Origin: Aptenodytes patagonicus
Lineage: Eukaryota > Chordata > Aves > Sphenisciformes > Spheniscidae
Length of the DNA stretch: 64,000 bases
Assembly: GCF_965638725.1 (NCBI RefSeq)
Contig: NC_134958.1
Span: 15,193,464-15,257,463, forward strand
Direction of reading: 5' to 3'
Position 1 is the first letter of the stretch. Each line of letters begins with the position of its first letter. Below are positions 39,042 through 50,267 of this stretch, piece by piece. Under the pieces are notes generated by a model. It saw only the letters and a list, made by a program, of their open reading frames with translations, was not told the origin of the DNA and ran no database searches. Position numbers and translations under genes: made by a program.

Positions 39042-41310
39042 CTGTGTCACCGTTCTTTCCCAGGAAGGTTATCAAATCAGTGCTCTCCCTGCAGAAACAT
39101 GACAGTTCCCGCACCGAGTGGTCACCCAGCTCTGGGGAAGTGCTGGGGAAGCGCTGGCTGCCGTGGGGATCAGACCTGGGCCCCGGGGGTGAATCAGGAG
39201 GTTCCTGCTCCCACTTGCCAGAGCTGTAAGGAGAGCCCAGGCATCCAGCCCAAACAGCTGAAGTGTCTCTCTTGTACTCTTCATTCACTTCTGGACTTTT
39301 CCCCAGGAGTGAATACCTGAGGGATCTGATCCCAGACCACTTGAGATCATCAGGCTTCGCACGAAGGCTCCTGCCTGCAGTTCACTTACTCCTCATTATT
39401 TACAATCCATTTTTCTTCCATCCCGCTCGTTCTGACACAGAAACCCATCCGGAGCCCCACGCCAGGGAGCCATGGGGCTGATGTGTTTGTAAAGTGCCTA
39501 CCAGGAAGGAAAGGAGCTTAATGCTGCGCGAGGTTGGAAGAGCAGAAATACCCCTCCCTAACAACTGAATGTATTGGTACCCTCACTGTGCTGGAGAGGG
39601 AGACAATTCTCTGCCTCAGAGATTTCCAAGCACTTTGAAACTCCGGAGGCTGAGCTAACCCTGTTACTGCTGCAACCCGATGCCTTCAGTGGGCCTGGAC
39701 TGGGAACAGATTTGTCTCTGAAGCGACCAAGGTTCAGGGGCATTTCCCACCACACTGAGCAACTCCAAGCACTGAATTCCTGGGCAGGGAGCGCTCCCAG
39801 CTTGTCTGCGTGGGAAGTTTCTGCCAACGATGCGGGAGCAAGGATGCCAAGTTGCCAAGGATGGCACACAGTGAGCATCAGGGGTTCATCCCAGCAGGGG
39901 AAAGCTGAAGGCACAGCACTGCAGCCAGGATCCTCTCTCCTGCTGACCCCGCTGCAACAACAGTCCTTTGGGGCCGAAGCAGAGCTGAACGAGGGTGGGT
40001 GGCTGCATGCAGGCAGGAGGACAGGGCAGCCACGGGATGGGTCTGCATGGCGTTGGTGTCTGCGGCAGCTCTCTGCACAGCACCATCCTGATGCAGCGTG
40101 AGTCCGAGCCAGAAAATGCATCTGCACGGCTGGAGGTGGGGGTGCGACTGTGATTCCTTCCTGGTGCACAGGGACCCGGGTGCCCAGCCCTGCAGACAGG
40201 GCCGTGCGGCACCCCGCCGCGGGACTGGGCCTGCACCGGCAGCATGTGGCAGCTTTGCAGCATCAGGGCAGCGAGACCATGCACCGCTGGCCCCCTCCCA
40301 CCCCTACCTGCATGGCCCCAGCCTCAGCCAGGCACTAGCCAGTGGTGGAGAGCACTCCTCACCCCGCGCTTAGTTGGGACCATGGGCTGGATGTGTGCCG
40401 TAGCTGCCATCAGTCTCAGCCAAACCCACCATACGGAGCCGGAGGCGAAGAGGAAACAGCCCACGGCCCTGTGCCGCTGACTCGGCGAGCATTTTGGATC
40501 TGCAGCCTACCCTGAACGTTGTGCCACTCGTACGAGGCCAAGTGAGAACAACTCCCGTGGGTTTATTCAATGAAGTCTCAGTGTCCTGACGCCCACCGCA
40601 CAGGCAGCGTTGCTTTGACAAGCGAGTGGCAGCAGTCTCACCCCACTGGGGCTGATGTTGGGTTCTGCCCTTGCCTCAATCAGCCCAGCACACGCTTCCA
40701 TCCGTCCTACCAAAACAGGTGGTGACGAGCCGGTTCCTGGCCCAGAACATTAACCGCCTTTCTCCAGGCTGTTGCAAAACTTTGCACAGTTCCTGCACAA
40801 AGCAGAGTCACAGTTTGGTTTTAGCTGCACAGGAATGTTCTCTGAAAGTACATTTTAGATTTAAATATGCTATTTAGAGCAAAGGTGGGTTTATATTTTT
40901 ACAGCCTTAAAGTTTATACTTTCTGTAGGTCAAATGTCTTATAGATTGAATTTCAGGCATATTTTCCCTATAACGGTGACGTTTGTCTTTATATTTTAAA
41001 GTGTGGAATTTTAAATCCCGTAGTTCGCCTTTTCCGTTCATGTCTAAATATTCCGATATTCTGCGTTTGTCTTTTTTTAAGCAACATTTGACGCCTTTAG
41101 CCAGCGATCGGAGATCGGGTGCCTGCGGGATGCGGGTCACCTGTTAGGAGCTTCCTGCGTTCTGTGCATTGGACCGGGGAATGTGAGCAGCGCTTCTCTA
41201 CGGGAATATTTTCATGCATTTATTTAAATGAGTGCGTATAGGTGTAAGCAGGCAGGTGTTGGAGGATGATGTCGTGTAACAGTATAGACTTTTTATATTA
41301 TCACTCTATT
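39042..41310 (+). other. Probable ANKRD34C 3' untranslated region
   Basis: There is no gene-like frame after the ANKRD34C stop. The first AATAAA downstream is at 41,311, which would give a 3' UTR of about 2.3 kb reaching almost to the TMED3 promoter. An earlier non-canonical signal is possible. From about 40,840 the DNA turns AT-rich but keeps many CpGs. Confidence 0.4.
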
Positions 41311-41316
41311 AATAAA
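41311..41316 (+). terminator. Candidate poly(A) signal of ANKRD34C
   Basis: AATAAA, the first canonical signal after the ANKRD34C stop codon. It lies only about 260 bases before the TMED3 start and at the edge of its CpG island, so the assignment is tentative. Confidence 0.35.
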
Positions 41317-41329
41317 GAGCTCAGCGTTG

Positions 41330-41740
41330 GCCTGAGAGCCGCCGTGCGGGGTCCCGCGGCACCGGCCACCCTCCGCTACAGCCGCCCGGGGGTGCCCGGC
41401 CCCGACGGCCCCGGAGGCGGGGCGGCGCCGCAGCCCGGCCGCGCCCGGGGCCGCCCCCAGCGGAAGCGCCGCCGGTGCCGGTGCCGGGCGGGCGCCACGT
41501 CAGGCGGGGCGGGGCGGGGCGGAGCCGGGTGGGAGCGGGGCCGGAGCGGAGCGGAGCGGCGCGGCGCGGGCGGGATGCGGGTTGGGATGCGGGTTGGGAT
41601 GCTGGCGCTGGCGGTGCTGCTGTGCGCGCTGCGGGCCGGCCGGGCCGGCGGCACCGAGCTGACCTTCGAGCTGCCCGACAGCGACAAGCAGTGCTTCCAC
41701 CAGGAGCTGGAGCGCGGCCTCAAGTTCACGCTGGACTACC
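41330..41740 (+). promoter_or_regulatory. CpG island, TMED3 promoter and first exon
   Basis: Very GC-rich, CpG-dense DNA with GGGGCGGGGCGGGGC Sp1-type boxes around 41,505-41,523, just before the TMED3 start codons. No TATA box is seen, which fits a housekeeping secretory-pathway gene. Confidence 0.8.
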
Positions 41741-43452
41741 AGGTACTGCCCTGCCCGCGCCCCTGCCCGCACCCCTGCCCCTGCTTGTGCCCATCGCCCT
41801 CTGCCCGTACCCCCGGCGACGTGCCCCTGCCCATGTTCCCCCACCCCTGCCTGTGCCCCTGCCCTTACCTGTGCCCCCCTGCCCGTGCCCCTGCCTGTGC
41901 CCCTGCCCTTACCTGTGCCCCCCTGCCCGTGCCCCTGCCATGCCCCACAGAACCCCAGGCAGGGCTGCAACTGTACCTCTCCCGTGCACCCCCCATCCCC
42001 CCCCGTGCTGCACCAGGAGATGTTCCCAGCCCTGGCCCTGTGCCTGGTAGTGCCCACCTCAGAGCCAGTACTGGGATGTGCCCACAGCGGCCATAGGAGC
42101 CCCTGACCCAGCCATCAGGGCTGTCTCCCTGTCCAGGCACCCCACCTGAGCTCTGGGCACCCCACCTGAGCTGCAGGCACCAGAGGACACAGCTTCCCCT
42201 GGGGCTCTCCCAGCCCGGGCCCCTGTCCCATGGCGGGCAGCCATGGGCATGGCGCCTGCTCGCTGAGGGCACGGCTGTGCACACAGGCATGGGGCCAGGC
42301 AGAGCTGCTCCCTCCAGGGTGGAAGGCTCTCGCCATGCGTTTCAGCAGGTGTCGCCTGCATCTCCTTGTGCAGGTGATCACCGGGGGACACTACGACGTA
42401 GACTGCTATGTGGAGGACCCCAATGGCAGGATGATCTACAAGGAGACCAAGAAGCAGTACGACAGCTTCCCGCACCGCACTGAAGTCAAGGGCGTCTACA
42501 CCTTCTGCTTCAGCAACGAGTTCTCCACCTTCTCCCACAAAACCGTCTACTTCGACTTCCAGGTGGGCGATGAGCCACCGATCCTGCCCGACATGAGCAA
42601 CCGTGTCACTGCCCTGACACAGGTGGGTCACTGCATGCTGCCACGGGAGGAAGGTCATGCCGTAGCTCCCGCTTGTGGCCAAACAGCCCCACAGGATGGC
42701 AGTTAGGGGCTTGTCCACCTTCCCCTCTGCCAAATGCAGAAGTGCCAACTGCCAGCCAACCGCTCTGCTGTGTGCAGGCCACGTACTCCTCCCAGCAGCA
42801 TGGGCAGAGAGGGACAGGGAGGGCTGCTCTGGGTCTGAACCTCCCCCCAGCCTGAGCACCCAGTTTCCATCCCGCACAAGGGAAGTGCAGCAAAGCTTTT
42901 CCATCCCTTGGTGTGAGCGCACAGGGATGGCTGCACCCTGGGCTGGGACCCAGACCCTGCCCTTGGCCCCCAGCGCCTCAGCAGGTCTCTCAGTTGTGCC
43001 ACAGTGCTCACAGCAGGCTCCATCCACCAGCCAGTCTCCAGCGTTGCCCCTTTGAGCAGAACCGCTCTTGGGTCGGGGTTGGCAGAGACCCAGCAGCACA
43101 GGGCGCTGCTGTCCTGCTCTCGGGTGCCCCAGCACAGTCCTCAGCTCCCTCGGCCACAAGTGCCAGGCCCGAGCTGTGCTGCGTCAGGAGTAATGGAGCA
43201 TGCTTGTCTCCCCAGATGGAGTCCGCCTGCATCACCATCCACGAGGCTCTGAACACGGTGATCGACTCCCAGACTCACTACCGCCTGCGGGAAGCGCAGG
43301 ACCGGAGCAGAGCTGAAGACCTCAACGGACGGGTCTCGTACTGGTCGGTCGGGGAAACCCTCATCCTCTTTGTGGTCAGCATTGGGCAAGTGATGCTGCT
43401 TAAAAGCTTCTTCACCGAGAAGAGACCCGGCAGCAGTAGTGCCAGCACCTAA
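41575..43452 (+). CDS. TMED3: TMED3, p24-family (gamma) cargo receptor of the early secretory pathway
   Basis: Three coding exons at 41,575-41,742, 42,374-42,622 and 43,216-43,452, each with GT/AG borders, give 217 residues, the same length as human TMED3. In order: a signal peptide ([16 protein letters not shown]), a GOLD domain ([18 protein letters not shown] to [16 protein letters not shown]), a helical stalk ([36 protein letters not shown]), a membrane helix ([16 protein letters not shown]) and a cytosolic tail KSFFTEKRP. The tail has the FF motif known to engage COPII/COPI and a basic pair typical of p24 proteins. The protein is expected to cycle between ER, ERGIC and cis-Golgi as part of p24 complexes. 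Three in-frame ATGs open the frame because a 12-base unit is duplicated. The third, MLALAV, gives the most typical signal peptide, so the real start could be 41,587 or 41,599. Confidence 0.96.
41745..41950. repeat. CCCCTGCCxGTG minisatellite in TMED3 intron 1
   Basis: A degenerate pyrimidine-rich array of GCCCCTGCC(C/T)GTG words. A cleaner 44-base duplication is marked by CCTTACCTGTGCCCC at 41,863 and 41,907. It lies wholly within the intron. Confidence 0.7.
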
Positions 43453-44556
43453 AGCCGCAGCTGTTCTGTGCCCAAACTGCAGGGGGGAGCGGGCAGGCAG
43501 CGTTCTCCTGGGTCACGCTTTACCTCTGTTTTTCACAAGGTGCTGCTGTGGGGAGGTGGCTGGGGGGGAGCAGGGGATGATTGCTGAGCCAGATGGAAAA
43601 TGGTCACTCAAGCACCTGCATCCCCTGGCCAATCCCCCCAGCATCACCTTCCGCTTTGCCTTCGCCTGCCCTGCGGCCCCGTCCCCTCACCCGGCCAGTC
43701 TGTCCCCGCTCACCAGCTCCACCGGGGAAGCGGGTGGGCATGCTGGGGTTTGGCATCAACACTCTGGCCCCTTGTCTGACACCTGGTGCACCTTCAGAGC
43801 TCAATGTAACTGTAAGGTGCAGCCTGGCATCCGGCAAGGCCACGCACTGTCCATGCACACCCAGCAGGGCAGGGAGCTCTGCCCAGGCTGGTGAGGGGAT
43901 GGGGCAACGCTGACCCACCCAGTGCCCACCTCCCGAGCGCTCCTGCACTGAGCCAAGTGCTGTTAGCCTGGAGGAGAGCTGCCCTGTGGGCTGTGGGCTC
44001 TGTGCCTGCAGGCAGAGGAGGGGTGAGCACAGCTCCTCTTTTTTCCCCGGGGCAGGCAGGGCGCTCCCTGCAGCAGGGCCAAAGCTGGCAGCAGCATCCC
44101 AGGAGCCACCGGCTCAAAAACGGAGGTGAGGTTTCAGCAGGGGCTTTTTGCTTGGTGATTTCCTTTGCTTTGCAGCTTGCAGAGCCCTGTCCTTACAGCG
44201 AAGCATTTCCCAGGCCCTTCTCTGCTGCAGGAGCAAGTGGCATGCCCCATACAAGATGGTATTTTCATACTTATATGAGTCCATGCCTGGGTCTGTACCC
44301 AGTAGACAGCGGGAGCAGGCACAGCTCGGCCCCACCCGTGCTAAGGAAGGCCCATCCCTGACCCAGCAGCAGCAAGGATGCCCCACACCCCTGGGACTGC
44401 AGCCACGTTCCCTGGAGCCCCACAAAGCAGAAACCCCTGCAAGAGCCCTGGGGAGACCAGTGTGCCAGCTGCCACAGCCGCCAGCCCTCAAGCAGGTGCG
44501 GGATCACTCCTCCAGAGCCAGAGCAGCACCGCTGGCATTTTACTTTGCCACTTCGT

Positions 44557-44562
44557 AATAAA
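44557..44562 (+). terminator. Poly(A) signal of TMED3
   Basis: AATAAA followed within 20 bases by TGTGACTGTGGTT, a GT-rich downstream element. It lies 1.1 kb after the TMED3 stop and is the first canonical signal there. Confidence 0.7.
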
Positions 44563-45861
44563 CCCCTGTGACTGTGGTTCGCGCTGCCGTTATTGGGCAC
44601 CGCTCCCAGGATGGACAGCCAGGTATGGCCACAGCCACTGCCGAGCTGACCGTCCCTGCCTGCAACAGGCCCTGCCTGTTCCTGCCTCATCAGGCACTTG
44701 ACCCCCCAGCACTCTGCAGACAGGCTCGGCACCCGCCAGGGTGATGCCGGTCTCCCTCCTGGCCCTTGGCAGACTCCTGTTGAGGAGGAGACGTTTTGGT
44801 GCAGCCAGTTACCGCAGCCCTCCCCTGCTGCCTGCCTGTGCAGCCCTGCCATGCACCGGCTGAGCATGCTCCTGGCACAGGACCAGATGCCAGAGCCAGG
44901 GAGACCCCGGTGGCAGGAGCAGCTCTCCCAGCCATCCCCTTGCTGACGCAGCCAGCTCATGCACGAGGCTGTGCTGTCAGCGGGGGCTTCCCCGGGGCTA
45001 CAGGCAAATTCTTAGGTCTGGGTCCTGCCTGGTAGCGGGGACCAAAGCGGGCAAGGGAGCCTAGTGACCCACTGCAGCAAAGCAGGGAGCCCTGGGCAGA
45101 TGCTGTCTGGAGTCGGCCTCTTGCTTCAGTCCTGGCTCCAGCAAACCCCAGCTCTGCTGGTAACACTTCCCTGAGGCCAGGGGGATGCCAGGGCATTTCC
45201 CATGAGCCACTCCTCACCCCTGGCATTGCTCCCGGTGCCACGGGGAGGGCTTAGACCAGCTGCTGCGGGGCGCAGGGGGGAAGTGAGGGGCCCAGGCACC
45301 CACAGCCCCTGCTCGAGGCCCAGGGCTGCAGTCCCATCCTCACCTCCCCAGCCTTTCCTGGCTCCCGTGGCAGCGCTGGCCTTGGGGCAGTTGCTGCGCA
45401 GCCAGGAGCAGCCAGGCCCCTATGCCTCTCAATGACCTTCATCAGGAGCCGAGAGCTCCTGTTTCAAGCAGAGCCGCCAGCGGGTGCAAGGCTGCTGCAA
45501 GCAGCGTGGCGCCCTGGGACTGCTGCCAGCTCAGCTCCATGAGCAGGGACCAGCCATGCATCCCACCGGGGCCAGGAGCCCCACGGGGACAAACAGCCCC
45601 AGCAGCCACTGTAGAGAGGGCAGCACCCAACCCTGGCCAATGTGCGGGACACCCTTGGAGCTGCCCCTCTCTGGGGGCCCTGGGACCACCCAATGGCAGG
45701 GACAAGAGCAGCCAGGACCGGCTCCGGACCAGCCACCCCCAGGGCCAGTGGGTTGGGCCTCCCACGCAGTCCGTCCCCAGCAGCACTGGCTCTGGGGATC
45801 CCAGCACTGGCCCAGCTCATGGCTGGGGACACAGGCAGCACAGGAGGTGGCTGTGGGACAC
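44563..45861. other. Intergenic DNA between the convergent TMED3 and GNRHR 3' ends
   Basis: About 1.3 kb of GC-rich sequence between the plus-strand poly(A) signal of TMED3 and the minus-strand signal of the receptor gene. No gene-like frame or RNA gene was seen. Confidence 0.5.
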
Positions 45862-45867
45862 TTTATT
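45862..45867 (-). terminator. Poly(A) signal of GNRHR
   Basis: TTTATT on the plus strand (AATAAA on the minus strand), about 250 bases after the receptor stop codon and embedded in a typical transcript-end context. Confidence 0.7.
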
Positions 45868-46119
45868 GCTGTGCTGGGCTCTGCTCCAGCAGCTCTGCAG
45901 GGTTTGGCAGGCACAGAGAGCGGAGAGGGGACCGAGGGGCTCACACCGGCCCTGCAGCCTGCAGAGGCGCTTTGGGGCATGGGAAAAGAGTGGCAGCAGC
46001 CCTGTCCCTGCTAGGCCCATCCTGCCCTCGCTGTACTGCTGCCGGTCTCCTCCCACCCACAGCCTCGGTGCCTGCTGAACACCCCGGGGCATCCCCATGG
46101 GCACGGGGCCGTGCCTGGC

Positions 46120-47932
46120 TCACAGGGAGCTGCTCTGGCAGGAGCCAGCCCCAGCGGGCAGCCCCGGCTCGGCAGGCACCCGCCACCCCCGCACCCCTGG
46201 GATGCCCCGCTTGGGCGGCAGGGAGGAGGCCGAGCAGCGGAAGGAGCCGGTGGCTGGGGAGGGTGGCTGGGGCTCGGGGCTGTGCCCGCAGGGGCAGCCC
46301 CAGCCCCTCCGGAAGGGGATGGTGAAGAGCCCATAGGTGATGGGGTCCAGGCACGCATTGAAGAGGCCAAAGATGAAGAGGATGTGGGTGAGGGCCGGCG
46401 AGACCCTCTTATCCATGGCCCGTGGGCAGAACCAGTACCACAGCCCCAGCAGGTAGTAGGGGGTCCAGCAGAGGATGAAGGAGGAGACGATGACCAGGCT
46501 CATCTTCAGCATGCGCAGCCGTGCCCGCGGGATGTTGTTCCTGGAGCACCGCAGCGACACATCTCGGGAGGAGACTGAGAGGGGGCATGGCCCATGAGTG
46601 GGGGACGCTTAGCAGCCTGGCTGGGACAGGGACCCCATGCTCTGAGGGAGGGCTGGGGGGGTCCCTGCACAGCCCCAGCCAGGGCTCCCCCCTGCTCCCT
46701 CCCTCCCAGGGTCCCTGCAAAGGTCCCCGGGCATGGGGACATGGCAGCCTGGTGCCCAGGCACTCACAGAGGCTCGAGCCCATGCGCCGGGAGATCTCCA
46801 GGAGGATGCGTGTGTAGCAGCAGACCATGATAAGCAGCGGCAGCAGGAAGAGGCAGGCAAAGCCGAGCATGTTGTAGAGGGTCTCATGCCAGGGCTGGGG
46901 GAAGCTGCCCCGCGTGGTGCACTGAGTGAAGTTGTGCGGTGGGTGGAGGGTGACCGTGCGGAATAGGAACAGCTGGAGGCAGAGCAGAGGTGGGACGGCG
47001 GTCCCCTCCCCGGGGCCGCAGGGTGACGGGGGCTCCATGCCTCCCAAAGGAAGGGCACCAGGGTCCCGAGCCAGGGACCACTGGAGCCACAGGGTCAGAC
47101 CCTGCCCGCGGGAGTGGGACCTGCAGTGCCAGCTCTGCTCTGCGCTCCTGGGGGGGGGGTGAGGCACACAGTGGGGAGGGGGGCAGAGCTGGGTGGAGGG
47201 GACACGCTGCCACAGCCCCACCTTCGCTGCCCAGCTCGGCTGCCTCTCCTCCAAGCCCTCTCCATCCCCATTCTGCAGGGCTCACGGCAGCACCAGCCCT
47301 GGGAGCAACCCCAGCCGGCATAGCCGGGTACCCTGGGAGCCGACACAGGGGCCGGGCAGGTGTCTGCTGCGGGGCACGGGGCCAGAGAGGAGCCCTGGGG
47401 ACGGGTACCTGCGGCACCGAGAGCCCTGCGCTGAGGAGCCAGGCAACGTAGAGCATGATGCGGTTCCTCTTCCGGGCGCGGGCGATGGCCAGCGGGTGCA
47501 GGATGGCAGCCTGCCGGTCCAGGCTGATGACGACGGTGACGAAGGCAGAGGCGTACATGGCCAGCAGCCGGAGGTACATGAGGAGGCGGCAGGCCAGGTC
47601 GCCCGCCCGCCACTGCAGCGTGATGTTCCAGATGGCATCCAGCGGCATCACCGCCACCGTCACCAGCAGGTCAGCGGCGGCCAGGTGCAGCAGCAGCAAG
47701 CGGATGTGGGAGCGCCGGCCGCTCCGTCGGCCCCCCGCCACCCGCAGCACTGCCAGGTTGCAACCGGCGGAGAGGGCGAAGAGGGCGAAGGTGACGGCCA
47801 CACGGGCCTGGGCAGCAGGGGAGAAGGTGGGCAGCCGCAGGGGCTCCTCGCCGCCCTCGGCCTGGGGGCTCCAGGCGCAGCCCTGCTCCAGGGGGGGCAG
47901 GCTGCCAGGGGGCTCCACGCTGGTGTTCCCCA
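46120..47932 (-). CDS. GNRHR: Gonadotropin-releasing hormone receptor (non-mammalian type, with C-terminal tail)
   Basis: Three coding exons on the minus strand, 47,932-47,409, 46,972-46,768 and 46,574-46,120, encode about 394 residues of a seven-helix receptor for the pituitary peptide GnRH (Gq/phospholipase C coupling in this family). Family marks are MPLDAIWNITLQW at the end of helix 2, ISLDRQAAI after helix 3, the ECL2 TQCTTRGSF, NNIPRARLRMLKMS before helix 6, FILCWTPYYLLGLWYWF in helix 6 and NACLDPITYG in helix 7. Helix 2 and helix 7 both carry Asp and there is a cytosolic tail of roughly 60 residues, as in non-mammalian receptors. NTS near the N-terminus and NIT in ECL1 are glycosylation sequons. 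The Lys of mammalian position 121 is Arg here. The coding exon has no ATG: the frame reads GTG GGG AAC after a CAG acceptor, so the initiator is probably split (A in an upstream exon, TG at 47,932). Which avian paralogue this is cannot be settled here. Confidence 0.93.
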
Positions 47933-48128
47933 CTGCAGGGTCTGGGTCCAGATGGCCCCTTCCTGCCGCAACAGGCAGACAGGCAGCGGCAGCCTGCCTG
48001 GAGGGGGCCCTGGGGTGGGGGCTCCGGGGGGGGACAGGCCATGCTCAGCATAGGAGGCCCCGTCCCCTGGAGCCCTGCTCCCTGCCCAGGGCCATGGTGC
48101 CTGCACCACAACCCTTACCCCAGCTCAC

Positions 48129-48290
48129 TGCGTTCCTGTCTTCAGCTGCTCTCTGCATCCCCACTGCTCCTCCAGAGCCCCCAGCAGCCCCCCAAGCTCC
48201 CCCACACCCTATAGCACTATGAGGGTCTTTGGCACCAAGCAGGGCAGAGGGAGACAGTCTCAGCTGACCCCAACCCCCCACCTACCCAGG
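48129..48290 (-). other. Candidate 5' untranslated exon of GNRHR
   Basis: On the minus strand a splice-donor match GTGAGC follows AACGCA, whose last base is at 48,129. Joined to the acceptor before 47,932 it would create ATG GGG AAC ACC, exactly the missing initiator of the receptor. The upstream limit is a guess. This is inference from splice-site logic only. Confidence 0.3.
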
Positions 48291-48719
48291 CCATTCCTGC
48301 TGCCCATCTACCCCGCACCCCAGAGCATCCCTCGTGGTCCTGCATGGGGATGGAGACCCTCCCAGCCCAATTCCAGAGCCCCTGGGGGACCAGACGCCCC
48401 GCTCCCCGCACCCACCTCACCTCCAGCCAGGGTGTCCCACCCAGCACTGCCCAGCCGGGCCATGTCAGGGCTACTGCTCACACGCTGCCGGGTCTCCGCA
48501 CTGAGGGCTCCTGCATCCATGCTGTGCCCAGTGGCAGCAAGCCGAGGGGGCCAGGGAAAGAAAGGGACCAGGGCAGGTACCGCTGTCACACTGGCGCCTG
48601 CAGCCACCTCCGCGCCTGCTGCTGGGCCACACTCAGCAGGCGGCCGGTAGGATGCCCTTGGTAGCTCAGGTTGCTCCTTGACGTAGCCAGCCCACTTGGA
48701 ACAGCTTGGTCCTTCACCC

Positions 48720-48850
48720 TGTGCCACCCACACACACACAGACATGTAAGCGTGCACAGTGCTCACACAGACACACAGAGACTCAAATGCACATTCCTGT
48801 TGATGCACACACAGATGCACACATGCATGCACACGTGCACACACAGCTCT
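48720..48850. repeat. CA-rich microsatellite-like tract
   Basis: Interrupted CACACACA/CACAGA/CACATGCA words over about 130 bases upstream of the receptor gene. It is too imperfect to give a clean unit count. Confidence 0.65.
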
Positions 48851-50250
48851 GCCCTGAGATCTGAGTCCCTCTACCCCCCGCCTGCAGGCAGGCAGCTCTG
48901 TCCCCCTCTGCCTGCTCCCACTGCACCAGCTCATCCCAAATCCCATCCTAATGGCGCGGGCTGGCATGGCCCCGGCTCGGCACCTTGTGTGGCTGCCTGC
49001 CCCAGGAAACCTGCCTGGGTCAGCCCCCACCCGGAGCAGGGCAATAGGTGCCCAAGGCAGCGGGGCCAGGGAGCTGGGTGAGGAGCTGGGCAGAGGGAGA
49101 TGCCCCGCAGCTGTGGGAGGGAGCCCCCCAGCCTGAGCATGCCCCAGCCTGGGGGAAGGACCTGCCTTAGCCCCCAGCCCGGGTGAGCGCTGCAGCCTGC
49201 CCTCCCCAGGGCTGGGACTGCTGCTGCCAGAGCTGGGCATTGGGGTGCATCGTTTGGGGGGGGCGCAGAGACCCACAGGTCCCTTCTCCCAGCCCTGCCC
49301 CTGCCAGCTGCTCCCCCCGACCACGGCTGTTCCCACGGCCGGAGCATGTCCCCATGGCCAGAGTGTGTCCCCAAGTCCCTTGAGCCCTGGCCGGGGGGGA
49401 GCTGCAGCCTGGGGGAGGGCAGGGGGGCTGCTTTGCATCTCAAAGGCTTCGCCCCCCTGGCAGAGGGAATTAACATTATTAGCAAGTCATTTCACAGATA
49501 AGTGGGGCTCATTAGCCCTGCAGACCCCCTGCCCCAGAGCCCCCAGAGTGGGTGGAGAAGGGCCCCCGGCACATTAGCACCCGGCTGTCAGGCCCCACCA
49601 GGGTCCCTGTAATGGACTCTCCAGACCCCAGCCAGCCGCAGGCCCCCGCACCCCACAGGGTTGAGGGGGCTGGGGGGCAGAGGAGCCCCATCTGCAACCC
49701 CCCCACACTCCCCTCTGCCTGCGGTGTCTCCAGCCCGATGGGGTCAGCCCCAGCCCCACACCTGAGCCCTTCCCCTGTTGCTGGACCCCAAATACCCACC
49801 TTTAACCCTGCGCTGTGGGGGCTCTCACAGGCACCAGCACAGGGGGCAGGCGATGCTCAGCTCGCACCGAGCCCCAGGGCTGGATCCGGAAGGTGCTGAT
49901 GACCCCCACCCCTCCCCAGCCAGGGGACAGGCCCCAGGACAGGAGGTGTCTCTCCCAATACCTCCCTGCAATTGCTTTCCCACATGCTGTCCAGCCACCC
50001 TGCAGCTGCATGCCATGGCCCCCAGCCCCTGCAGCCCAGCAAGGCGGCGTTGGATGCGTGCCAGAGCCCCTGCCCATGCCTGGCAGGATGTCCATGGCCT
50101 GCCCTGCTGCAGAGCAGGAGTTTCACCAGCTCGGCCATCCTCTCCTGGCCCCAAACCTGCTCCCGGAGCTGACGTGGTGGCCCAGGCATGCTGCACCCCG
50201 TCCCATGCCCAGCTCCTGCCACGGGAACAGCCACGCGGTGACACATGGAG
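48851..50250. other. Intergenic DNA between GNRHR and MESP1
   Basis: GC-rich sequence with no gene seen. A short AT-rich island at about 49,465-49,515 (GGGAATTAACATTATTAGC, then TTTCACAGATAAG) is a possible regulatory element. It could serve either the receptor or MESP1. Confidence 0.45.
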
Positions 50251-50261
50251 GGGCACAAGGG

Positions 50262-50267
50262 TTTATT
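50262..50267 (-). terminator. Poly(A) signal of MESP1
   Basis: TTTATT on the plus strand (AATAAA on the minus strand), about 200 bases after the MESP1 stop codon. Confidence 0.75.

Noticed and set aside
40907-41140. A 77-codon Lys/Arg-rich minus-strand frame with a natural-looking composition
   Set aside because: It begins with GTG, lies in an AT-rich block where such codons are expected, and has no recognisable homology or splice context.
46884-47408. Continuation of the receptor frame beyond the first exon (to 46,884)
   Set aside because: It reads through a clear GTACCC donor at 47,408 and into intron sequence. The receptor protein resumes at the acceptor before 46,972.
47931-47933. GTG as a genuine start codon of the GnRH receptor
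   Set aside because: Non-ATG initiation is improbable for this family, and the triplet begins with the last base of a splice-acceptor CAG.
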